From NCBI GenBank assembly GCA_028293725.1, contig JAQGOE010000257.1:19707-83706 (forward strand): DNA of 64,000 nucleotides, read 5' to 3'. The position numbers were made by a program, and so were the translations under genes. Below the pieces are notes generated by a model. It saw only the letters and a list, made by a program, of their open reading frames with translations, searched no databases and was not told the DNA's origin. The stretch's first letter is position 1. Each line of letters starts with the position of its first letter. This document shows, one piece after another, positions 8,299 to 21,233 of the stretch. This DNA is from Gammaproteobacteria bacterium (GTDB lineage: Bacteria > Pseudomonadota > Gammaproteobacteria > Steroidobacterales > Steroidobacteraceae).

Positions 8299-8328
8299 AC
8301 GCCGTCCTCGAGAGGGGACGGCGTTTTT
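8299..8328 (+). terminator. Intrinsic terminator after the YXWGXW gene
   Basis: A perfect 9-base stem, ACGCCGTCC (8299-8307) with GGACGGCGT (8316-8324), is followed by a T run (8324-8328). It ends the plus-strand transcript. The stem is also 12 bases past the nuoN stop on the other strand, but there it lacks a good T run. Confidence 0.9.
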
Positions 8329-8339
8329 CATTGGGCCGG

Positions 8340-9791
8340 TCAGTGGATCAGGCGCGAGCACAGGTCCAGCAGCCCGCTCGGCATCACTCCCAGGATGAAC
8401 ACCGCAGCCGCGTTGACGGCGAGCACGAAGCGAACGCCGGTCGAGCGCACGACCTCCGGCGCATCACCGGTGGGCTGATCGAAATACATGAACCAGATGA
8501 CGCGGAGGTAGTAGAACGCGCCCACTGCCGACATCGCCGCGGCAACGACCACCAGCCAGAAGTGCTGCGTCTCCCAGAGCGCCTGGAAAATGCGCAGCTT
8601 CGCCCAGAAACCCAGGAACGGCGGTACGCCTGCCGTGGAGAACATCAGCATCATCATCGCGAAGGCCAACAGCGGGTCGCGTTTGTAGAGACCCTTGAAG
8701 TCATCAAGCTTGTCCGCCTCGTAGCCCGTGCGGCTCAAGAGAAGAATGACACCGAAGGAGCCGAGAACTCCGAGCACATAGATGAGCGTGTAGAACAAGG
8801 CGGCGGTGTAGCCGCTCGGTGTGGCCGCTACGAACCCGAGGAGGATGTACCCGACATTCGAGATCGCCGAGTAAGCCAGCAGTCGCTTGATGTTCGTCTG
8901 TACGAGAGCGACGGTGTTACCTAGGATGAGACTGAGAATCGCGAGCACGCTCAGCATCTGCGACCACTCGGCCGAGACGCCCCCGAGCCCGTGCGCCAGT
9001 AGCCGCAGGGCCAGCGCGAAGTAAGCAATCTTTGGCGCCGTGCTGATGAAGAGGGTCACGCTCGTGGGCGAGCCCTGGTACACATCGGGGAGCCACATGT
9101 GGAACGGCACCGCGCCGAGCTTGAAGGCCACGGCGACGACGATGAACACGAGTCCGAGAATCACGCCGAGGTTCGAAGGCGAATGCACCTTCACGGCGAT
9201 CTGCTCGAGATCCAAAGTCCCGGTGAGGCCGTAGATCAGCGACATGCCATATAACAGCGCACCGGAAGCGATGGCGCCGAGGACGAAGTACTTGATCGCC
9301 GACTCGGCCGCGATGCCGGAATCGCGGTCGAAGGCCACCATCGCGTAAACCGACAGAGCGAGCAGCTCGACGCCGATGTAAACCGTCAGCAGGCTGTTCG
9401 CAGAGACGAGTACGAAGATGCCCAGCAACGCGGTCAGCGTGAGGACGTAATACTCACCGTGCATGATCTTTCGATTCTCGAGATAGGCGCGCGAGTAGAG
9501 CAGTACCACCGCGACGACCACGAAGCCGACGAGCTTCAACACATAACCCAGCTCATCGGCGACATACATGCCGTCGAAGAGAACCGCGTGATGTGTGACG
9601 TGTCCGTAAGCGACGGTCAACGCGGCGCCCAGGGCTAGCGCCACCAACGTCACGGTAGAAGTCAGGCCGTGGCGCTTCTCTCCCGCGAAGACATCCACCA
9701 GCAGCACGACGCAGATCGCCGCGACGAGATAGATCTCCGCGATGGCGGGCTGAACGCTGGACCAGGTCATGATCGTATCGGTCATGGGCAT
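8340..9791 (-). CDS. nuoN: NADH-quinone oxidoreductase subunit N
   Basis: Antiporter-like proton-pumping subunit of respiratory complex I, 483 residues, inner membrane, multiple hydrophobic helices. It sits at the inner end of the pump row in the membrane arm. Family signs include YFVLGAIASGALLYGMSLIYG and FKLGAVPFHMWLPDVYQGSP, the Mrp-antiporter core with its conserved lysine, and KRLLAYSAISNVGYILLG. It is the last gene of the nuo operon and starts seven bases after nuoM. The stop is followed within a few bases by the opposing terminator hairpin at 8299-8328. Confidence 0.96.
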   Translation of the reverse strand: MPMTDTIMTWSSVQPAIAEIYLVAAICVVLLVDVFAGEKRHGLTSTVTLVALALGAALTVAYGHVTHHAVLFDGMYVADELGYVLKLVGFVVVAVVLLYSRAYLENRKIMHGEYYVLTLTALLGIFVLVSANSLLTVYIGVELLALSVYAMVAFDRDSGIAAESAIKYFVLGAIASGALLYGMSLIYGLTGTLDLEQIAVKVHSPSNLGVILGLVFIVVAVAFKLGAVPFHMWLPDVYQGSPTSVTLFISTAPKIAYFALALRLLAHGLGGVSAEWSQMLSVLAILSLILGNTVALVQTNIKRLLAYSAISNVGYILLGFVAATPSGYTAALFYTLIYVLGVLGSFGVILLLSRTGYEADKLDDFKGLYKRDPLLAFAMMMLMFSTAGVPPFLGFWAKLRIFQALWETQHFWLVVVAAAMSAVGAFYYLRVIWFMYFDQPTGDAPEVVRSTGVRFVLAVNAAAVFILGVMPSGLLDLCSRLIH

Positions 9792-9798
9792 TAGCGTC

Positions 9799-11310
9799 TC
9801 AGAGCGGAATCTTGCTGGCGATCGCTTGATCGACCAGGTGGTGAATTGTCGGCTGCATGATCTTCAACAGCGGCGCCGGCCAGATGCCGACCAGCAGGAC
9901 GGCAATCGCCAGCGTGGCCAGGATGAGGAACTCGCGACCGTTGAGGTCCTGCAGGGCCGCCACGCGATCGTTGCCGACAGGCCCATAGATCACTCGTTTG
10001 ACGAGCCACAACGAGTAGACGGCGCTCAACACCAGCGTCGTGGCTGCGAGCAACGAATACCAGAAGCTCGCCTTGAAGGCGGAAATGATCACGAGATACT
10101 CACCGACGAAACCTGACGTGCCGGGCAACCCGGTATTGGCGAGTGCGAACAGCACCATGAATGCCGCGAAAATCGGCATGGTGTTGATCACACCGCCGTA
10201 GTCCGCGATCTGCCGCGTATGCATGCGGTCATATAACACACCCACACACAGGAACAGCGCGCCGGAGACGAGGCCGTGCGACACCATCTGCACCATGGCG
10301 CCATCGAGGCCCATACCGGCACCCTGCACGCTACCGGTGGCCCTGACTATGTCGTACACGAGGAAAGACCCGAGCGTCACGAAGCCCATGTGCGTAATGG
10401 ATGAATAAGCAATGAGCTTCTTCATATCCTGCTGCACGATCGCCACAAAGCCGATGTAGACCACCGCGATGAGCGACAGCGAAATGAGCAGCATGTCGAG
10501 CTCGCGGCTCGCGTCCGGCGCGATCGGCAGGCTGAAGCGCAGGAAGCCGTAGCCACCCATTTTCAACATGATGGCCGCCAGGATGACCGAGCCGCCCGTC
10601 GGCGCCTCCACGTGGGCATCTGGCAACCACGTGTGCACGGGCCACATTGGAACCTTTACCGCGAAGGCCGCCAGGAAGGCAACGAAGATCCAACGCTGCT
10701 CCACCAGGGTGAGCGGCAGCCGCTGGAAGCTGGCGATCGCATAGTCGCCCGCCTTCACGTACATGTAGATGAGCGCCGCCAGCATGAAGACGGAGCCGAG
10801 GAAGGTGTACAGAAAGAACTTCAGGGTCGCGTAGACGCGGCGCGGGCCGCCCCAGATACCGATGATGAGAAACATCGGGATCAGCATCGCTTCCCAGAAG
10901 AAGTAGAACAGCAGCGCGTCGGTGGCCGAGAACACCCCGATCATCAGACCTTCCATGATGAGGAAGGCGGCGAAGTACTGCGCGGCGCGCACTTCAATGA
11001 CGCTCCAGCCGGCGATCACCACGAAGATTGTGATGAACGCGGTGAGCACCACGAGCGGCAGCGAGATGCCATCCATCCCGAGCGCGTAGTTCGCGTGGAA
11101 GCGCGGAATCCACGGCACGCTCTCGGCGAACTGGAAGTTGGCCGTGCCGGTATCGAAATTCGCGATGAGCGGCAGCGACAGAATCAACGTCAGGATCGTC
11201 GCAGCGAGCGCGATCCAGCGCCCTGCGACGATGTTGCGCTCGCCGAGTAGCAATACCAGCACACCCGCACCGATGGGCAGCCAGATCAGAACCGACAAAA
11301 GAGAGTTCAT
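9799..11310 (-). CDS. nuoM: NADH-quinone oxidoreductase subunit M
   Basis: Second antiporter-like subunit of complex I, 503 residues, inner membrane, about fourteen helices in the family. Recognised by MLIPMFLIIGIWGGPRR, containing the conserved glutamate region, by the channel motif FAVKVPMWPVHTWLPDAH with its pumping lysine, and by MKKLIAYSSITHMGFV. It lies between nuoL and nuoN with short spacers (18 and 7 bases), so it is co-transcribed. Length and motifs are normal; nothing suggests damage. Confidence 0.97.
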   Translation of the reverse strand: MNSLLSVLIWLPIGAGVLVLLLGERNIVAGRWIALAATILTLILSLPLIANFDTGTANFQFAESVPWIPRFHANYALGMDGISLPLVVLTAFITIFVVIAGWSVIEVRAAQYFAAFLIMEGLMIGVFSATDALLFYFFWEAMLIPMFLIIGIWGGPRRVYATLKFFLYTFLGSVFMLAALIYMYVKAGDYAIASFQRLPLTLVEQRWIFVAFLAAFAVKVPMWPVHTWLPDAHVEAPTGGSVILAAIMLKMGGYGFLRFSLPIAPDASRELDMLLISLSLIAVVYIGFVAIVQQDMKKLIAYSSITHMGFVTLGSFLVYDIVRATGSVQGAGMGLDGAMVQMVSHGLVSGALFLCVGVLYDRMHTRQIADYGGVINTMPIFAAFMVLFALANTGLPGTSGFVGEYLVIISAFKASFWYSLLAATTLVLSAVYSLWLVKRVIYGPVGNDRVAALQDLNGREFLILATLAIAVLLVGIWPAPLLKIMQPTIHHLVDQAIASKIPL

Positions 11311-11328
11311 TGTTATGACCGCCGCAGG

Positions 11329-13329
<2,001 letters not shown>

Positions 13330-13338
13330 AGTTTCAGC

Positions 13339-13644
13339 TCAGCCCCGCAACGTATTCAGGTCTTCGACGTTGATGCTGCGCCGCTCGCGGAATAGCACCA
13401 CGAGGATCGCCAGTCCGATGGCCGACTCCGCGGCGGCCACGGTGAGCACGAAGAACACGAACACCTGCCCGTGGATGTCGCCCAGGTAACGCGAGAAGGC
13501 GATGAAATTGAAGTTCGCGGCGAGCAGTAGCAGCTCAATGCACATCAGCAGCAGGATGACGTTCTTACGGTTCAGGAAAATGCCCGCCACCGAGAGCGAG
13601 AACAGGATTCCGGACAGCGTCAGCAACTGGCCGAGCGTAATCAT
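13339..13644 (-). CDS. nuoK: NADH-quinone oxidoreductase subunit K
   Basis: Small three-helix membrane subunit of complex I, 101 residues, the usual length. The buried glutamates that form the proton path in this family are present as E37 (in [17 protein letters not shown]) and E74 (in [12 protein letters not shown]). The start is the ATG at 13644, chosen because [17 protein letters not shown] begins the first helix and because it overlaps the nuoJ stop as ATGA, a sign of translational coupling. A longer open frame upstream is read-through of nuoJ sequence and is not part of the protein. Confidence 0.97.
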   Translation of the reverse strand: MITLGQLLTLSGILFSLSVAGIFLNRKNVILLLMCIELLLLAANFNFIAFSRYLGDIHGQVFVFFVLTVAAAESAIGLAILVVLFRERRSINVEDLNTLRG

Positions 13645-14246
13645 GAGCGCTTCTCCGCATCCATTTTCACGATACGGATACGGTCGGAAGCCCGTACCGC
13701 AACCTGCTTCGAGATGTCCTGCACCTTGTGCCCGGGACGCTTGCGCATGGTCAGGGCAATGGCGGCCACGATCGCAACCAGCAGCAGGACGGCCGCGAGC
13801 TCGAACGGATAGACATACTTCGTATAGAGGACCTGGCCCAGCTCGAGCGTGTTGCTGTAGTCGGCCGCCGTGTCTGTCGGGCCCTTCGTGACGTCCATCC
13901 CTAAGCCGCCGCGCGCCCAGATCACACCCACGATCTCGAAAATAACCGCCAGCGCGGTGAGCCACCCCAGCCAGGCGAACCGGGTGAAGCCATGTCGGAG
14001 CTCATCGAGGTTGATATCGAGCATCATCACGACGAACAGGAACAACACCATCACCGCGCCCACGTAGACGAGCACGAGCACGATCGCGAGGAACTCCGCT
14101 TCGATGAGGAGCCAGATCGCCGCCGAAGTGACGAAACACAGCACCAGCGACAACGCGGAATACACCGGGTTGCGCGCTACGATTACACCCAGCGCCGCGG
14201 CGACCAGGATGGTCCCGAAGATGTAAAACAGAATCTCAACTAGCAC
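13641..14246 (-). CDS. nuoJ: NADH-quinone oxidoreductase subunit J
   Basis: Membrane subunit of complex I, 201 residues with about five helices. Its third helix, which flips during turnover in known structures, is seen as [26 protein letters not shown]. The N-terminus ([26 protein letters not shown]) is standard. The C-terminal 35 residues are hydrophilic and basic. The stop codon overlaps the nuoK start by four bases and the gene begins 27 bases after nuoI. Confidence 0.96.
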   Translation of the reverse strand: MLVEILFYIFGTILVAAALGVIVARNPVYSALSLVLCFVTSAAIWLLIEAEFLAIVLVLVYVGAVMVLFLFVVMMLDINLDELRHGFTRFAWLGWLTALAVIFEIVGVIWARGGLGMDVTKGPTDTAADYSNTLELGQVLYTKYVYPFELAAVLLLVAIVAAIALTMRKRPGHKVQDISKQVAVRASDRIRIVKMDAEKRS

Positions 14247-14273
14247 CAGTATCCCCTTCGCGCTGGCTTGTTC

Positions 14274-14756
14274 TTACCGGTATGGCGCGTCGGCGGCTTT
14301 GTCGGCCGCGATCATTGCTTCGTAACGCTCGCCCACCGCGAGCAGCTTGTCCTTGCTCATGATGTTCTCGCCCCGATGCTCCATGTGGTACTCGTGGATG
14401 CGGGTGAGAACGATCGCATCCACCGGGCAGGCTTCCTCACAGAAACCGCAGTAGATGCACTTGAACAAGTCGATGTCGTAACGCGTCGTCCGGCGCGTGC
14501 CATCCGGCGCCACGTCGGAATCGATCGTGATGCACACGGCCGGGCACACCGCCTCGCAAAGCTTGCAGGCGATGCAACGCTCTTCCCCATTCGCATAGCG
14601 GCGCTGCGCGTGCAATCCACGGAAGCGCGGCGACTGCGGGGTCTTCTCTTCGGGATAGTTGAGCGTGTACTTTCGCGTAAAAAAGGTACGGGCCGTAACG
14701 GTCATGCCTTTCAGCAGCTCGGGAAGCAGGAATGTCTTGAACGGATTGATAGCCAT
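14274..14756 (-). CDS. nuoI: NADH-quinone oxidoreductase subunit I (two 4Fe-4S clusters)
   Basis: Ferredoxin-like subunit of the complex I peripheral arm, 160 residues, carrying clusters N6a and N6b that pass electrons towards NuoB. Both cysteine sets are intact: C61, C64, C67 with C71, and C100, C103, C106 with C110, each followed by proline. The N-terminal amphipathic part ([21 protein letters not shown]) anchors it at the membrane. It sits between nuoH (12-base gap) and nuoJ in the operon. Confidence 0.97.
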   Translation of the reverse strand: MAINPFKTFLLPELLKGMTVTARTFFTRKYTLNYPEEKTPQSPRFRGLHAQRRYANGEERCIACKLCEAVCPAVCITIDSDVAPDGTRRTTRYDIDLFKCIYCGFCEEACPVDAIVLTRIHEYHMEHRGENIMSKDKLLAVGERYEAMIAADKAADAPYR

Positions 14757-14768
14757 TACCTTGCCTCT

Positions 14769-15827
14769 TCAGTGCGCCCAGGGGCCGATCTTGAATGCGG
14801 ACATCACCATCTCGACGGCGATCCACACGAGCGTCACCGGAATGAGGGCCTTCCAACCGAGACGCATGATCTGGTCATAGCGGTAGCGCGGAAACGTAGC
14901 CCGGAACCACAGGAACAGGAACAGGAAGGCGCTGATCTTGATGCCCAGCCACAGGAAGCTCGGCGCGCCCAGGAAAGTAGCGCCGATGAGCGGATATCCC
15001 TGGAACGGCGACAGCCAGCCGCCAAAGAAAAACACCGCGGTCAACGCCGAGATGAGAATCATGTTGGCGTATTCGGCGAGGAAGAACAGCGCGAACGCCA
15101 TCCCGGAATACTCGACGTGGAAGCCCGCGACGATCTCCGACTCGCCTTCCGCGACGTCGAACGGCGCACGGTTCGTCTCCGCCACACCGGAAATGAAGTA
15201 CACGACGAACAGCGGGAACAACCAAAACCAGTTCCACGCGCCGATACCGCCTACCTGCGTATCGATGATGGTGCCGAGGTTCATGCTACGCGTCGCCATG
15301 AGAACGCCCACGAGCGCAAAGCCCATCGCGATCTCATAAGCGACCATCTGCGCGGCAGAGCGCATGGCACCGAGGAAGGCGTATTTCGAGTTCGTCGCCC
15401 AGCCGGCGATGATGACACCGTAGACGCCCATCGAGCTGAGCGACAGGAGGTACAACAGTCCGGCGTTGGCCTTCGAGACCACGACCTCCGGCGATAACGG
15501 AATCACCGCCCAGGCCGCGAAGGCCGGGATCAAGGTGATCATCGGCGCGAGATGGAACAGGAACTTGTTCGCCTTGGCCGGAATAATGACTTCTTTCAAC
15601 AGCAGCTTGAACACATCCGCGAACGGCTGCGCCAGGCCCGGGAAGAGCCCGAAGAAGGCCACACGATTCGGTCCGCGGCGCAACTGCATCCAGCCGATGA
15701 CCTTGCGCTCGATGAGCGTGAGGAACGCCACCGAGAGAATCAGCACCACCGTGATCACGAGAGTCCAGACGGTGGACCGGCCGTAATCAGGCAGCGAGTA
15801 CCATAGGTCTGAAAGAGTTTGAAACAC
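14769..15827 (-). CDS. nuoH: NADH-quinone oxidoreductase subunit H
   Basis: Membrane subunit of complex I that joins the membrane arm to the peripheral arm and forms part of the quinone chamber, 352 residues. Conserved blocks are [33 protein letters not shown], and the acidic loop [27 protein letters not shown], which lines the quinone site. The C-terminal [19 protein letters not shown] is also canonical. It lies 18 bases after nuoG and is co-transcribed. Confidence 0.97.
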   Translation of the reverse strand: MFQTLSDLWYSLPDYGRSTVWTLVITVVLILSVAFLTLIERKVIGWMQLRRGPNRVAFFGLFPGLAQPFADVFKLLLKEVIIPAKANKFLFHLAPMITLIPAFAAWAVIPLSPEVVVSKANAGLLYLLSLSSMGVYGVIIAGWATNSKYAFLGAMRSAAQMVAYEIAMGFALVGVLMATRSMNLGTIIDTQVGGIGAWNWFWLFPLFVVYFISGVAETNRAPFDVAEGESEIVAGFHVEYSGMAFALFFLAEYANMILISALTAVFFFGGWLSPFQGYPLIGATFLGAPSFLWLGIKISAFLFLFLWFRATFPRYRYDQIMRLGWKALIPVTLVWIAVEMVMSAFKIGPWAH

Positions 15828-15845
15828 TCGATCTCGTCCTTCTCG

Positions 15846-18101
15846 TCAGTACGTTGCCGCGGGCGTACGGCCTTCGCGGGTCTTCTGCAGTGAGGGCGCG
15901 CGGCGGACCAGCGCGTCGATCTGGTACATCGGCAGGTCGAGCACTGCGCCGTGCCCTGCGGCGCCAGTCGCCGTCCCGGAGCCTGTGCCCGCATCACCGT
16001 TCGCACCGCGCGCGACCTGGTGACTGCCCTTGTAAGGCGCCGCCGCCACAGGGATATCCGCTGTCGGCGAAACGGCACTGCCGCTCACGGACGCGGACGC
16101 TCCACAAGCCTTGCGCAGCTCGTCACGCACACCCTCGGAAGACTGGTATTCGAAGCCGGTGAGATTCAACAGGTTGCCCAGCACCCGCAACACCTTCCAA
16201 CCAGGCCGCGACTCGCCGACCGGCAGCGCGGCACCGGCTTGGCTTTGCCACAGCCCTTCCATGTTGACATACGTTCCGGAAGTCTCCGCGAACGTGCCGA
16301 TGGGCAGAATGATGTGCGCCACTTTGCGCAACGAGTCATTGACGAAGGGAGTCAGCGCCACGACAAACTCGGCTTTCGATAGAACACGGGCGCTTTCCGG
16401 GTCCAGCGTGTCAGCCGAGGGCTCAACGCCACCAACCAACATGTAGGCTTTCAACGGCTGCTGCAGCATTTCCGCAGCGCCCAGGCCCGGCTTCTGTGCC
16501 GGCTTGCCACCCGCCTCCCGATGCGGAACCGCGCCGGCGAGATAGGCGCCCGCCGCATTCCCACCCTCAGCGAGAACACCGAACGAAGCGCCGGTGACTT
16601 CCGCCAGCGCGGCAGCCAACGCACGCAAATCCGCGAACGACGGATGACGAATGGCCAGCGCGCCGAGCCATATGGCCCGCTGCTCGCCCGAAGCCAACGC
16701 AGCCGCTACGGCGCGATGGGAATCGTCGATCTGCGACTCGCGCACGAACGGCGCCACGTGCGCCGGCACAGCCTTACCGGCGGCCTCCGCAGCAACCGCT
16801 ACGATGGCGGCAAGATCCGCAACCTGCTTGGACGGCGTCGACACGAGGTACGACGCAATGGGGAACTTATAGTCGAAGCGTGCCGGATTCAGCATCGCGA
16901 CCTTCATTCCCTTCCGTGCGGCCTTACGGACGCGATGGGCAAGAACGGGGACTTCACGACGCAGATGGGAGCCGATAATCAACAGTGAGCTCAGCGTGTC
17001 GATCGACGCGATGCTCATCCCGAGATTCGGGAATACCGGGTCGGCGGCCTGATCGCGCAGATCGCGCTGACGCAGGCGATGGTCGATGTTGCTCGAGCCC
17101 AGGCCTCGCGCAATGCGACCGGCGAGATATAACTCTTCAAGAGTGCTGGAAGCGCTCGCGAGCACACCAAGTCCGGCGGCACGCGACTGCAGCCCTTCGG
17201 CCGCCTTGCCGAGCGCAGTCTCCCAATCCGTCTCGACCCACTCCTCGCCCTTGCGGATCATGGGACGCTGGACGCGATCGTGGCTGTAAACGCCTTCATA
17301 GCTGAAGCGGTCGCGATCGGCGATCCAGATCTCGTTGATCGCCTCGTTCTCACGCGGCACAACGCGCATCAACTTCCCACGCAACACGTGGCCGAAGACG
17401 TTCGTCCCGACGCCGTCATGCGGAGAAACCAACGGATGCGAAATCATTTCCCAGGCGCGCGCAGTGAAGCGATACGGCTTCGACACGAGAGCACCGACCG
17501 GGCAAAGGTCGATTACGTTGCCCGACATCTCGTGGTGCACCGTGGTCTCGATGTAGCTGCGCACCTTCATGTTCTCGCCGCGGCCGATCATGCCGAGTTC
17601 CTGGACTCCGGCGATCTCTTCCGTGAAACGGATGCAGCGAGTGCATTGAATGCAGCGGGTCATGTCGGTCGCGATGAGGGGCCCGAGATTCTCGTCAGGC
17701 ACCACGCGCTTGCGCTCTTGGAAACGCGACACATCGCGCCCGAAGCCCATCGCGAGATCCTGCAACTCGCACTCGCCGCCCTGATCGCAGATCGGGCAAT
17801 CGAGCGGGTGATTGATGAGCAGGAATTCCATCACGGCGCGCTGCGCCCCGATGGCGCGCGGCGACTTCGTGAAGATCTTCATGCCCTCGGCGACCGGCGT
17901 CGCGCAGGCGGGCAGCGGCTTCGGCGCCTTCTCCACATCGACCAGGCACATGCGGCAATTGGCCGCAACCGACAGCTTTTCGTGGTAACAGAAGCGCGGC
18001 ACGTAGGCACCGCTGCGGTCGGTCGCACGGATGATCATCTCACCCTTGTGCGCCTTGACCGCTACTCCATCGACCTCGATGTTGACGAATTCGTCCGTCA
18101 T
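15846..18101 (-). CDS. nuoG: NADH-quinone oxidoreductase subunit G
   Basis: Large iron-sulfur subunit of complex I, 751 residues. The N-terminal 2Fe-2S ligands are C38, C49, C52 and C66; the His-Cys 4Fe-4S set is H98, C102, C105 and C111; a further 4Fe-4S set is C150, C153, C156 with C200. From about residue 220 follows the molybdopterin-oxidoreductase-like domain, which has no cofactor in this family, ending near 640. The last 70 residues are a variable Ala/Gly-rich tail. The fourth CxxC...C cluster site (N7) of enterobacterial NuoG is not evident. The start codon overlaps the nuoF stop as ATGA at 18098-18101. Confidence 0.96.
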   Translation of the reverse strand: MTDEFVNIEVDGVAVKAHKGEMIIRATDRSGAYVPRFCYHEKLSVAANCRMCLVDVEKAPKPLPACATPVAEGMKIFTKSPRAIGAQRAVMEFLLINHPLDCPICDQGGECELQDLAMGFGRDVSRFQERKRVVPDENLGPLIATDMTRCIQCTRCIRFTEEIAGVQELGMIGRGENMKVRSYIETTVHHEMSGNVIDLCPVGALVSKPYRFTARAWEMISHPLVSPHDGVGTNVFGHVLRGKLMRVVPRENEAINEIWIADRDRFSYEGVYSHDRVQRPMIRKGEEWVETDWETALGKAAEGLQSRAAGLGVLASASSTLEELYLAGRIARGLGSSNIDHRLRQRDLRDQAADPVFPNLGMSIASIDTLSSLLIIGSHLRREVPVLAHRVRKAARKGMKVAMLNPARFDYKFPIASYLVSTPSKQVADLAAIVAVAAEAAGKAVPAHVAPFVRESQIDDSHRAVAAALASGEQRAIWLGALAIRHPSFADLRALAAALAEVTGASFGVLAEGGNAAGAYLAGAVPHREAGGKPAQKPGLGAAEMLQQPLKAYMLVGGVEPSADTLDPESARVLSKAEFVVALTPFVNDSLRKVAHIILPIGTFAETSGTYVNMEGLWQSQAGAALPVGESRPGWKVLRVLGNLLNLTGFEYQSSEGVRDELRKACGASASVSGSAVSPTADIPVAAAPYKGSHQVARGANGDAGTGSGTATGAAGHGAVLDLPMYQIDALVRRAPSLQKTREGRTPAATY

Positions 18102-19414
18102 GCCGCCTTCGCTCCCAACTGGTCGGTCACGATACTGCGGCCGCCGTGATCGATCATGTATTCGAACTCATGTCTGTAGTGCTTCAGGAAGCTCTGCACC
18201 GGCCACGCGGCAGCATCGCCCAACGCACAGATCGTGTGGCCCTCGATGCGGTTCGCAACATCGAGCAGCAACCCGAGCTCATCCCGACGCGCTTCGCCTG
18301 CCAACATGCGCCTCAACAGCCGAGTCATCCAACCCGTGCCCTCGCGGCAGGGAGTGCACTGCCCGCAGGACTCCGACATATAGAAGCGTGAGATGCGCTC
18401 GAGCACCTTCACCATGCAGGTCGTCTCGTCCATTACGATGATTGCAGCGGAACCGATGGACGAGCCGGCTGCTTTCAGCGAGTCGTAATCCATGTTGAGC
18501 TTCATCATGACATCGCCGGGCACCACGGGCACCGACGAGCCACCGGGGATCACGGCCTTGATCTTGCGGCCGCCTTTCATCCCGCCCGCATACGCGAGCA
18601 ACTCTTTGAACGGGACGCCCATGGGCAGCTCGAAGTTGCCGCCCTTCTCGACGTGCCCGGAAATCGAGAAGATCACCGTACCGCCGGAGTTCGCCGGTCC
18701 GAGCGAGGCGAACCAGGCCGGACCCTTGCGCAGGATCGTGGGCACCGACGCGAAGCTCTGGGTGTTGTTGATCGTGGTTGGCGCGCCATAGAGGCCGAAG
18801 TTCGCCGGAAATGGCGGCTTGAAGCGCGGCTTACCGGGCTTCCCCTCCAGCGAGTCGAGCATCGCCGTCTCTTCGCCGCAGATGTAGGCACCCGCGCCGT
18901 GGAACGTGTGGATGTCGAAATCGACTCCGCTGCCGAGAATGTTCTTGCCGAGCAGGCCGGCCGCGTAAGCCTCCTCGAGTGCCGCCTCGAAACGCGGTAT
19001 GGGCTCGCCGAGAAACTCGCCGCGCATATAGTTGTACGCCACCGTCGAGTTGGTAGCGTAGGCGCCGATCGCCAGTCCCTCGATCAGCGCATGCGGGTTG
19101 TAGCGCAGAATGTCGCGATCGTGGCAGGTTCCAGGCTCGCTCTCGTCCGAGTTGCACACGAGGTACTTCTGGATCGGCGAGTTGCGCGGCATGAAGCTCC
19201 ACTTCGTGCCGGTGGGAAACGCCGCGCCACCGCGACCGCGCAACCCCGAGGCCTTCACCGCGTCGATGATCGACTCGCGGGTCGGTTTCTCGCGCAGGTA
19301 CTTTTCCCAGATATCGTAACCGCCGATCTTGCGGTAGGTCTCCAGGGTCCAGGGCTTGTCGAGTTTCATCGACTCGAACAACACCAGGTTCAACTTGTCG
19401 TCGTACTCGCCCAT
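18098..19414 (-). CDS. nuoF: NADH-quinone oxidoreductase subunit F (NADH/FMN site)
   Basis: Subunit that binds NADH and FMN and starts electron transfer in complex I, 438 residues. The FMN/NADH fold is marked by [32 protein letters not shown] and [19 protein letters not shown]. Cluster N3 is bound by [11 protein letters not shown] plus the later cysteine in HTICALGD. The ATG at 19414 is chosen because it gives the normal N-terminus ([15 protein letters not shown]) and follows the nuoE stop by two bases. An upstream extension of the frame reads through nuoE DNA and is spurious. Confidence 0.96.
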   Translation of the reverse strand: MGEYDDKLNLVLFESMKLDKPWTLETYRKIGGYDIWEKYLREKPTRESIIDAVKASGLRGRGGAAFPTGTKWSFMPRNSPIQKYLVCNSDESEPGTCHDRDILRYNPHALIEGLAIGAYATNSTVAYNYMRGEFLGEPIPRFEAALEEAYAAGLLGKNILGSGVDFDIHTFHGAGAYICGEETAMLDSLEGKPGKPRFKPPFPANFGLYGAPTTINNTQSFASVPTILRKGPAWFASLGPANSGGTVIFSISGHVEKGGNFELPMGVPFKELLAYAGGMKGGRKIKAVIPGGSSVPVVPGDVMMKLNMDYDSLKAAGSSIGSAAIIVMDETTCMVKVLERISRFYMSESCGQCTPCREGTGWMTRLLRRMLAGEARRDELGLLLDVANRIEGHTICALGDAAAWPVQSFLKHYRHEFEYMIDHGGRSIVTDQLGAKAA

Positions 19415-19416
19415 GG

Positions 19417-19956
19417 TTATTTCAAGTCGTCCAGAATCTTGTCGAGCTTCTCGGGCGTCAGCCATTCGTGGAACACGTGATCCACCATGGCCATCGGCGC
19501 GCCGGTGCAAGCGGCCAGGCACTCCTCTTCCCGCTTGAGGAAGATGCGGCCATCCGGTGTGCTCTCGTTTAGCTTGATCCCGAGCTTCTTCTCGGCATGC
19601 GCAACCAACTCCTCACCCCCGTTCAACATGCACGAGACGTTCGTGCAGATGCTGACGTGATGGCGGCCGCACGGATGCGTCTCGAACATCGAGTAGAACG
19701 AGGCGACTTCATACACCTGGATCGGCGGCAGCGTCAGGTACTCCGCGACCGCATCCATCAGGTCGGCGGTCAGGTAGCCGTTGTTCTGATGTTGTGTAGC
19801 GCGCAGCGCGGCGATGCAGGCGGAGCGTTGCTTCCCCGGAGGAAACTTCGCCACCCAATGGTCGATTTCCTGGCGGGTATGCTCGGACAGCAGCTTCAGC
19901 TTGCTGTTCTCGGTGCCGACCTTCGCGTCGGCTGATGAGTGTGTTTCTGTGCTCAA
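19417..19956 (-). CDS. nuoE: NADH-quinone oxidoreductase subunit E (2Fe-2S)
   Basis: Thioredoxin-fold subunit of complex I that carries a 2Fe-2S cluster beside the FMN site, about 179 residues. Ligands are C104 and C109 (ICTNVSC) and C146 and C150 (EECLAAC). The start is taken as the TTG at 19956, because no ATG or GTG fits and because TTGA overlaps the nuoD stop at 19953-19956, coupling the two genes. The N-terminal 25 residues are polar and variable; the fold begins near [17 protein letters not shown]. The start choice is less certain than the gene itself. Confidence 0.93.
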   Translation of the reverse strand: MSTETHSSADAKVGTENSKLKLLSEHTRQEIDHWVAKFPPGKQRSACIAALRATQHQNNGYLTADLMDAVAEYLTLPPIQVYEVASFYSMFETHPCGRHHVSICTNVSCMLNGGEELVAHAEKKLGIKLNESTPDGRIFLKREEECLAACTGAPMAMVDHVFHEWLTPEKLDKILDDLK

Positions 19957-21233
19957 CGGTCGATTTCCCCGAACACGATATCCTGCGTACCGATCACCGC
20001 GACGACGTCCGCCAACATATGGCCCGTGCTCATTTCCTCGAGCGCGGCCAGATGCGGGAACCCGGGAGCGCGGCACTTCAGACGGTAAGGCTTGTTGGCG
20101 CCGTCCGAGATGAGATAGATGCCGAACTCGCCCTTAGGGGCCTCGACGGCGGCGTACGTCTCGCCCTCGGGCACTTCGTAGCCCTCGGTGAAGAACTTGA
20201 AGTGGTGGATGAGGGATTCCATGTCTTCCTTCATCTGCTCGCGGCTCGGCGGCCGGACCTTGCGGTCGTCGATCATCACCGGGCCTGGGTTCTTCGCGAG
20301 CCACTCAACACACTGTTGGATGATGCGGTTCGATTGGCGCATCTCCTCGACCCGTACCAGGTAACGGTCGTAGCAGTCCCCATTGAGGCCGACCGGGATG
20401 TCGAAATCCATCCGCTCGTAGACCTCGTACGGCTGCTTCTTGCGCAAGTCCCATTCGATTCCAGAGCCGCGCAGCATGGGCCCCGAGAAACCGAGCTGCA
20501 TCGCGCGCTCCGGTGTCACGACACCGATGTTGACCGTACGTTGCTTCCAGATCCTGTTGTCCGTCAGCAGCGTCTCGTAATCGTCGATCGCCGCCGGAAA
20601 ACGGTCGGTGAAGGCCTTGATAAAATCCAGCATCGTGCCCGAGCGGGCCTCGTTGAGCCGCTCGACGTCCTTCTGCGAGCGCCACTTCGACACCTGGTAT
20701 TTCGGCATGGTGTGGGGCAGATCACGATAGACTCCACCCGGCCGGTAGTACGTCGCATGCATGCGCGTACCGGACACCGCCTCGTATAAATCCATCAACT
20801 CCTCGCGCTCCTTGAAGGCGAGGAGGAAGACCGTCATCGCGCCGATATCGAGACCGTGCGCTCCGAGCCACATGAGGTGGTTCAGGACGCGCGTGACCTC
20901 ATCGAACATCACCCGGATGTACTGCGCGCGCTCGGGCGGCTTGATACCGAGGAGTTGCTCGATCGCGAGCACGTACGCGTGCTCGTTACACATCATCGAG
21001 ACGTAGTCGAGACGATCCATGTAACCGATCGACTGGTTGAATGGCTTCGACTCGGCCAGCTTCTCGGTGCCGCGGTGGAGCAGACCGATATGCGGGTCCG
21101 CCTTCTGGATGACCTCGCCGTCCATCTCGAGCACGAGCCGCAAGACGCCGTGGGCCGCAGGATGCTGCGGGCCAAAGTTCATGGTGTAGTTACGGATCTC
21201 CGCAAGACCCGGGTTGTCTGAGTTGGTAGCCAT
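19953..21233 (-). CDS. nuoD: NADH-quinone oxidoreductase subunit D
   Basis: The 49-kDa-type subunit that forms the quinone-reduction site with NuoB, related to NiFe hydrogenase large subunits; 426 residues. It begins with the typical [19 protein letters not shown], which includes the histidines next to the quinone, and has [25 protein letters not shown] and [21 protein letters not shown]. The C-terminus DIVFGEIDR is the family end and confirms full length. Its ATG overlaps the nuoC stop (TGATG) and its stop overlaps the nuoE start. Confidence 0.97.
   Translation of the reverse strand: MATNSDNPGLAEIRNYTMNFGPQHPAAHGVLRLVLEMDGEVIQKADPHIGLLHRGTEKLAESKPFNQSIGYMDRLDYVSMMCNEHAYVLAIEQLLGIKPPERAQYIRVMFDEVTRVLNHLMWLGAHGLDIGAMTVFLLAFKEREELMDLYEAVSGTRMHATYYRPGGVYRDLPHTMPKYQVSKWRSQKDVERLNEARSGTMLDFIKAFTDRFPAAIDDYETLLTDNRIWKQRTVNIGVVTPERAMQLGFSGPMLRGSGIEWDLRKKQPYEVYERMDFDIPVGLNGDCYDRYLVRVEEMRQSNRIIQQCVEWLAKNPGPVMIDDRKVRPPSREQMKEDMESLIHHFKFFTEGYEVPEGETYAAVEAPKGEFGIYLISDGANKPYRLKCRAPGFPHLAALEEMSTGHMLADVVAVIGTQDIVFGEIDR

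Noticed and set aside
14268..15497. Plus-strand frame of 409 codons opposite nuoI and nuoH
   Set aside because: Antisense shadow of two certain complex I genes.
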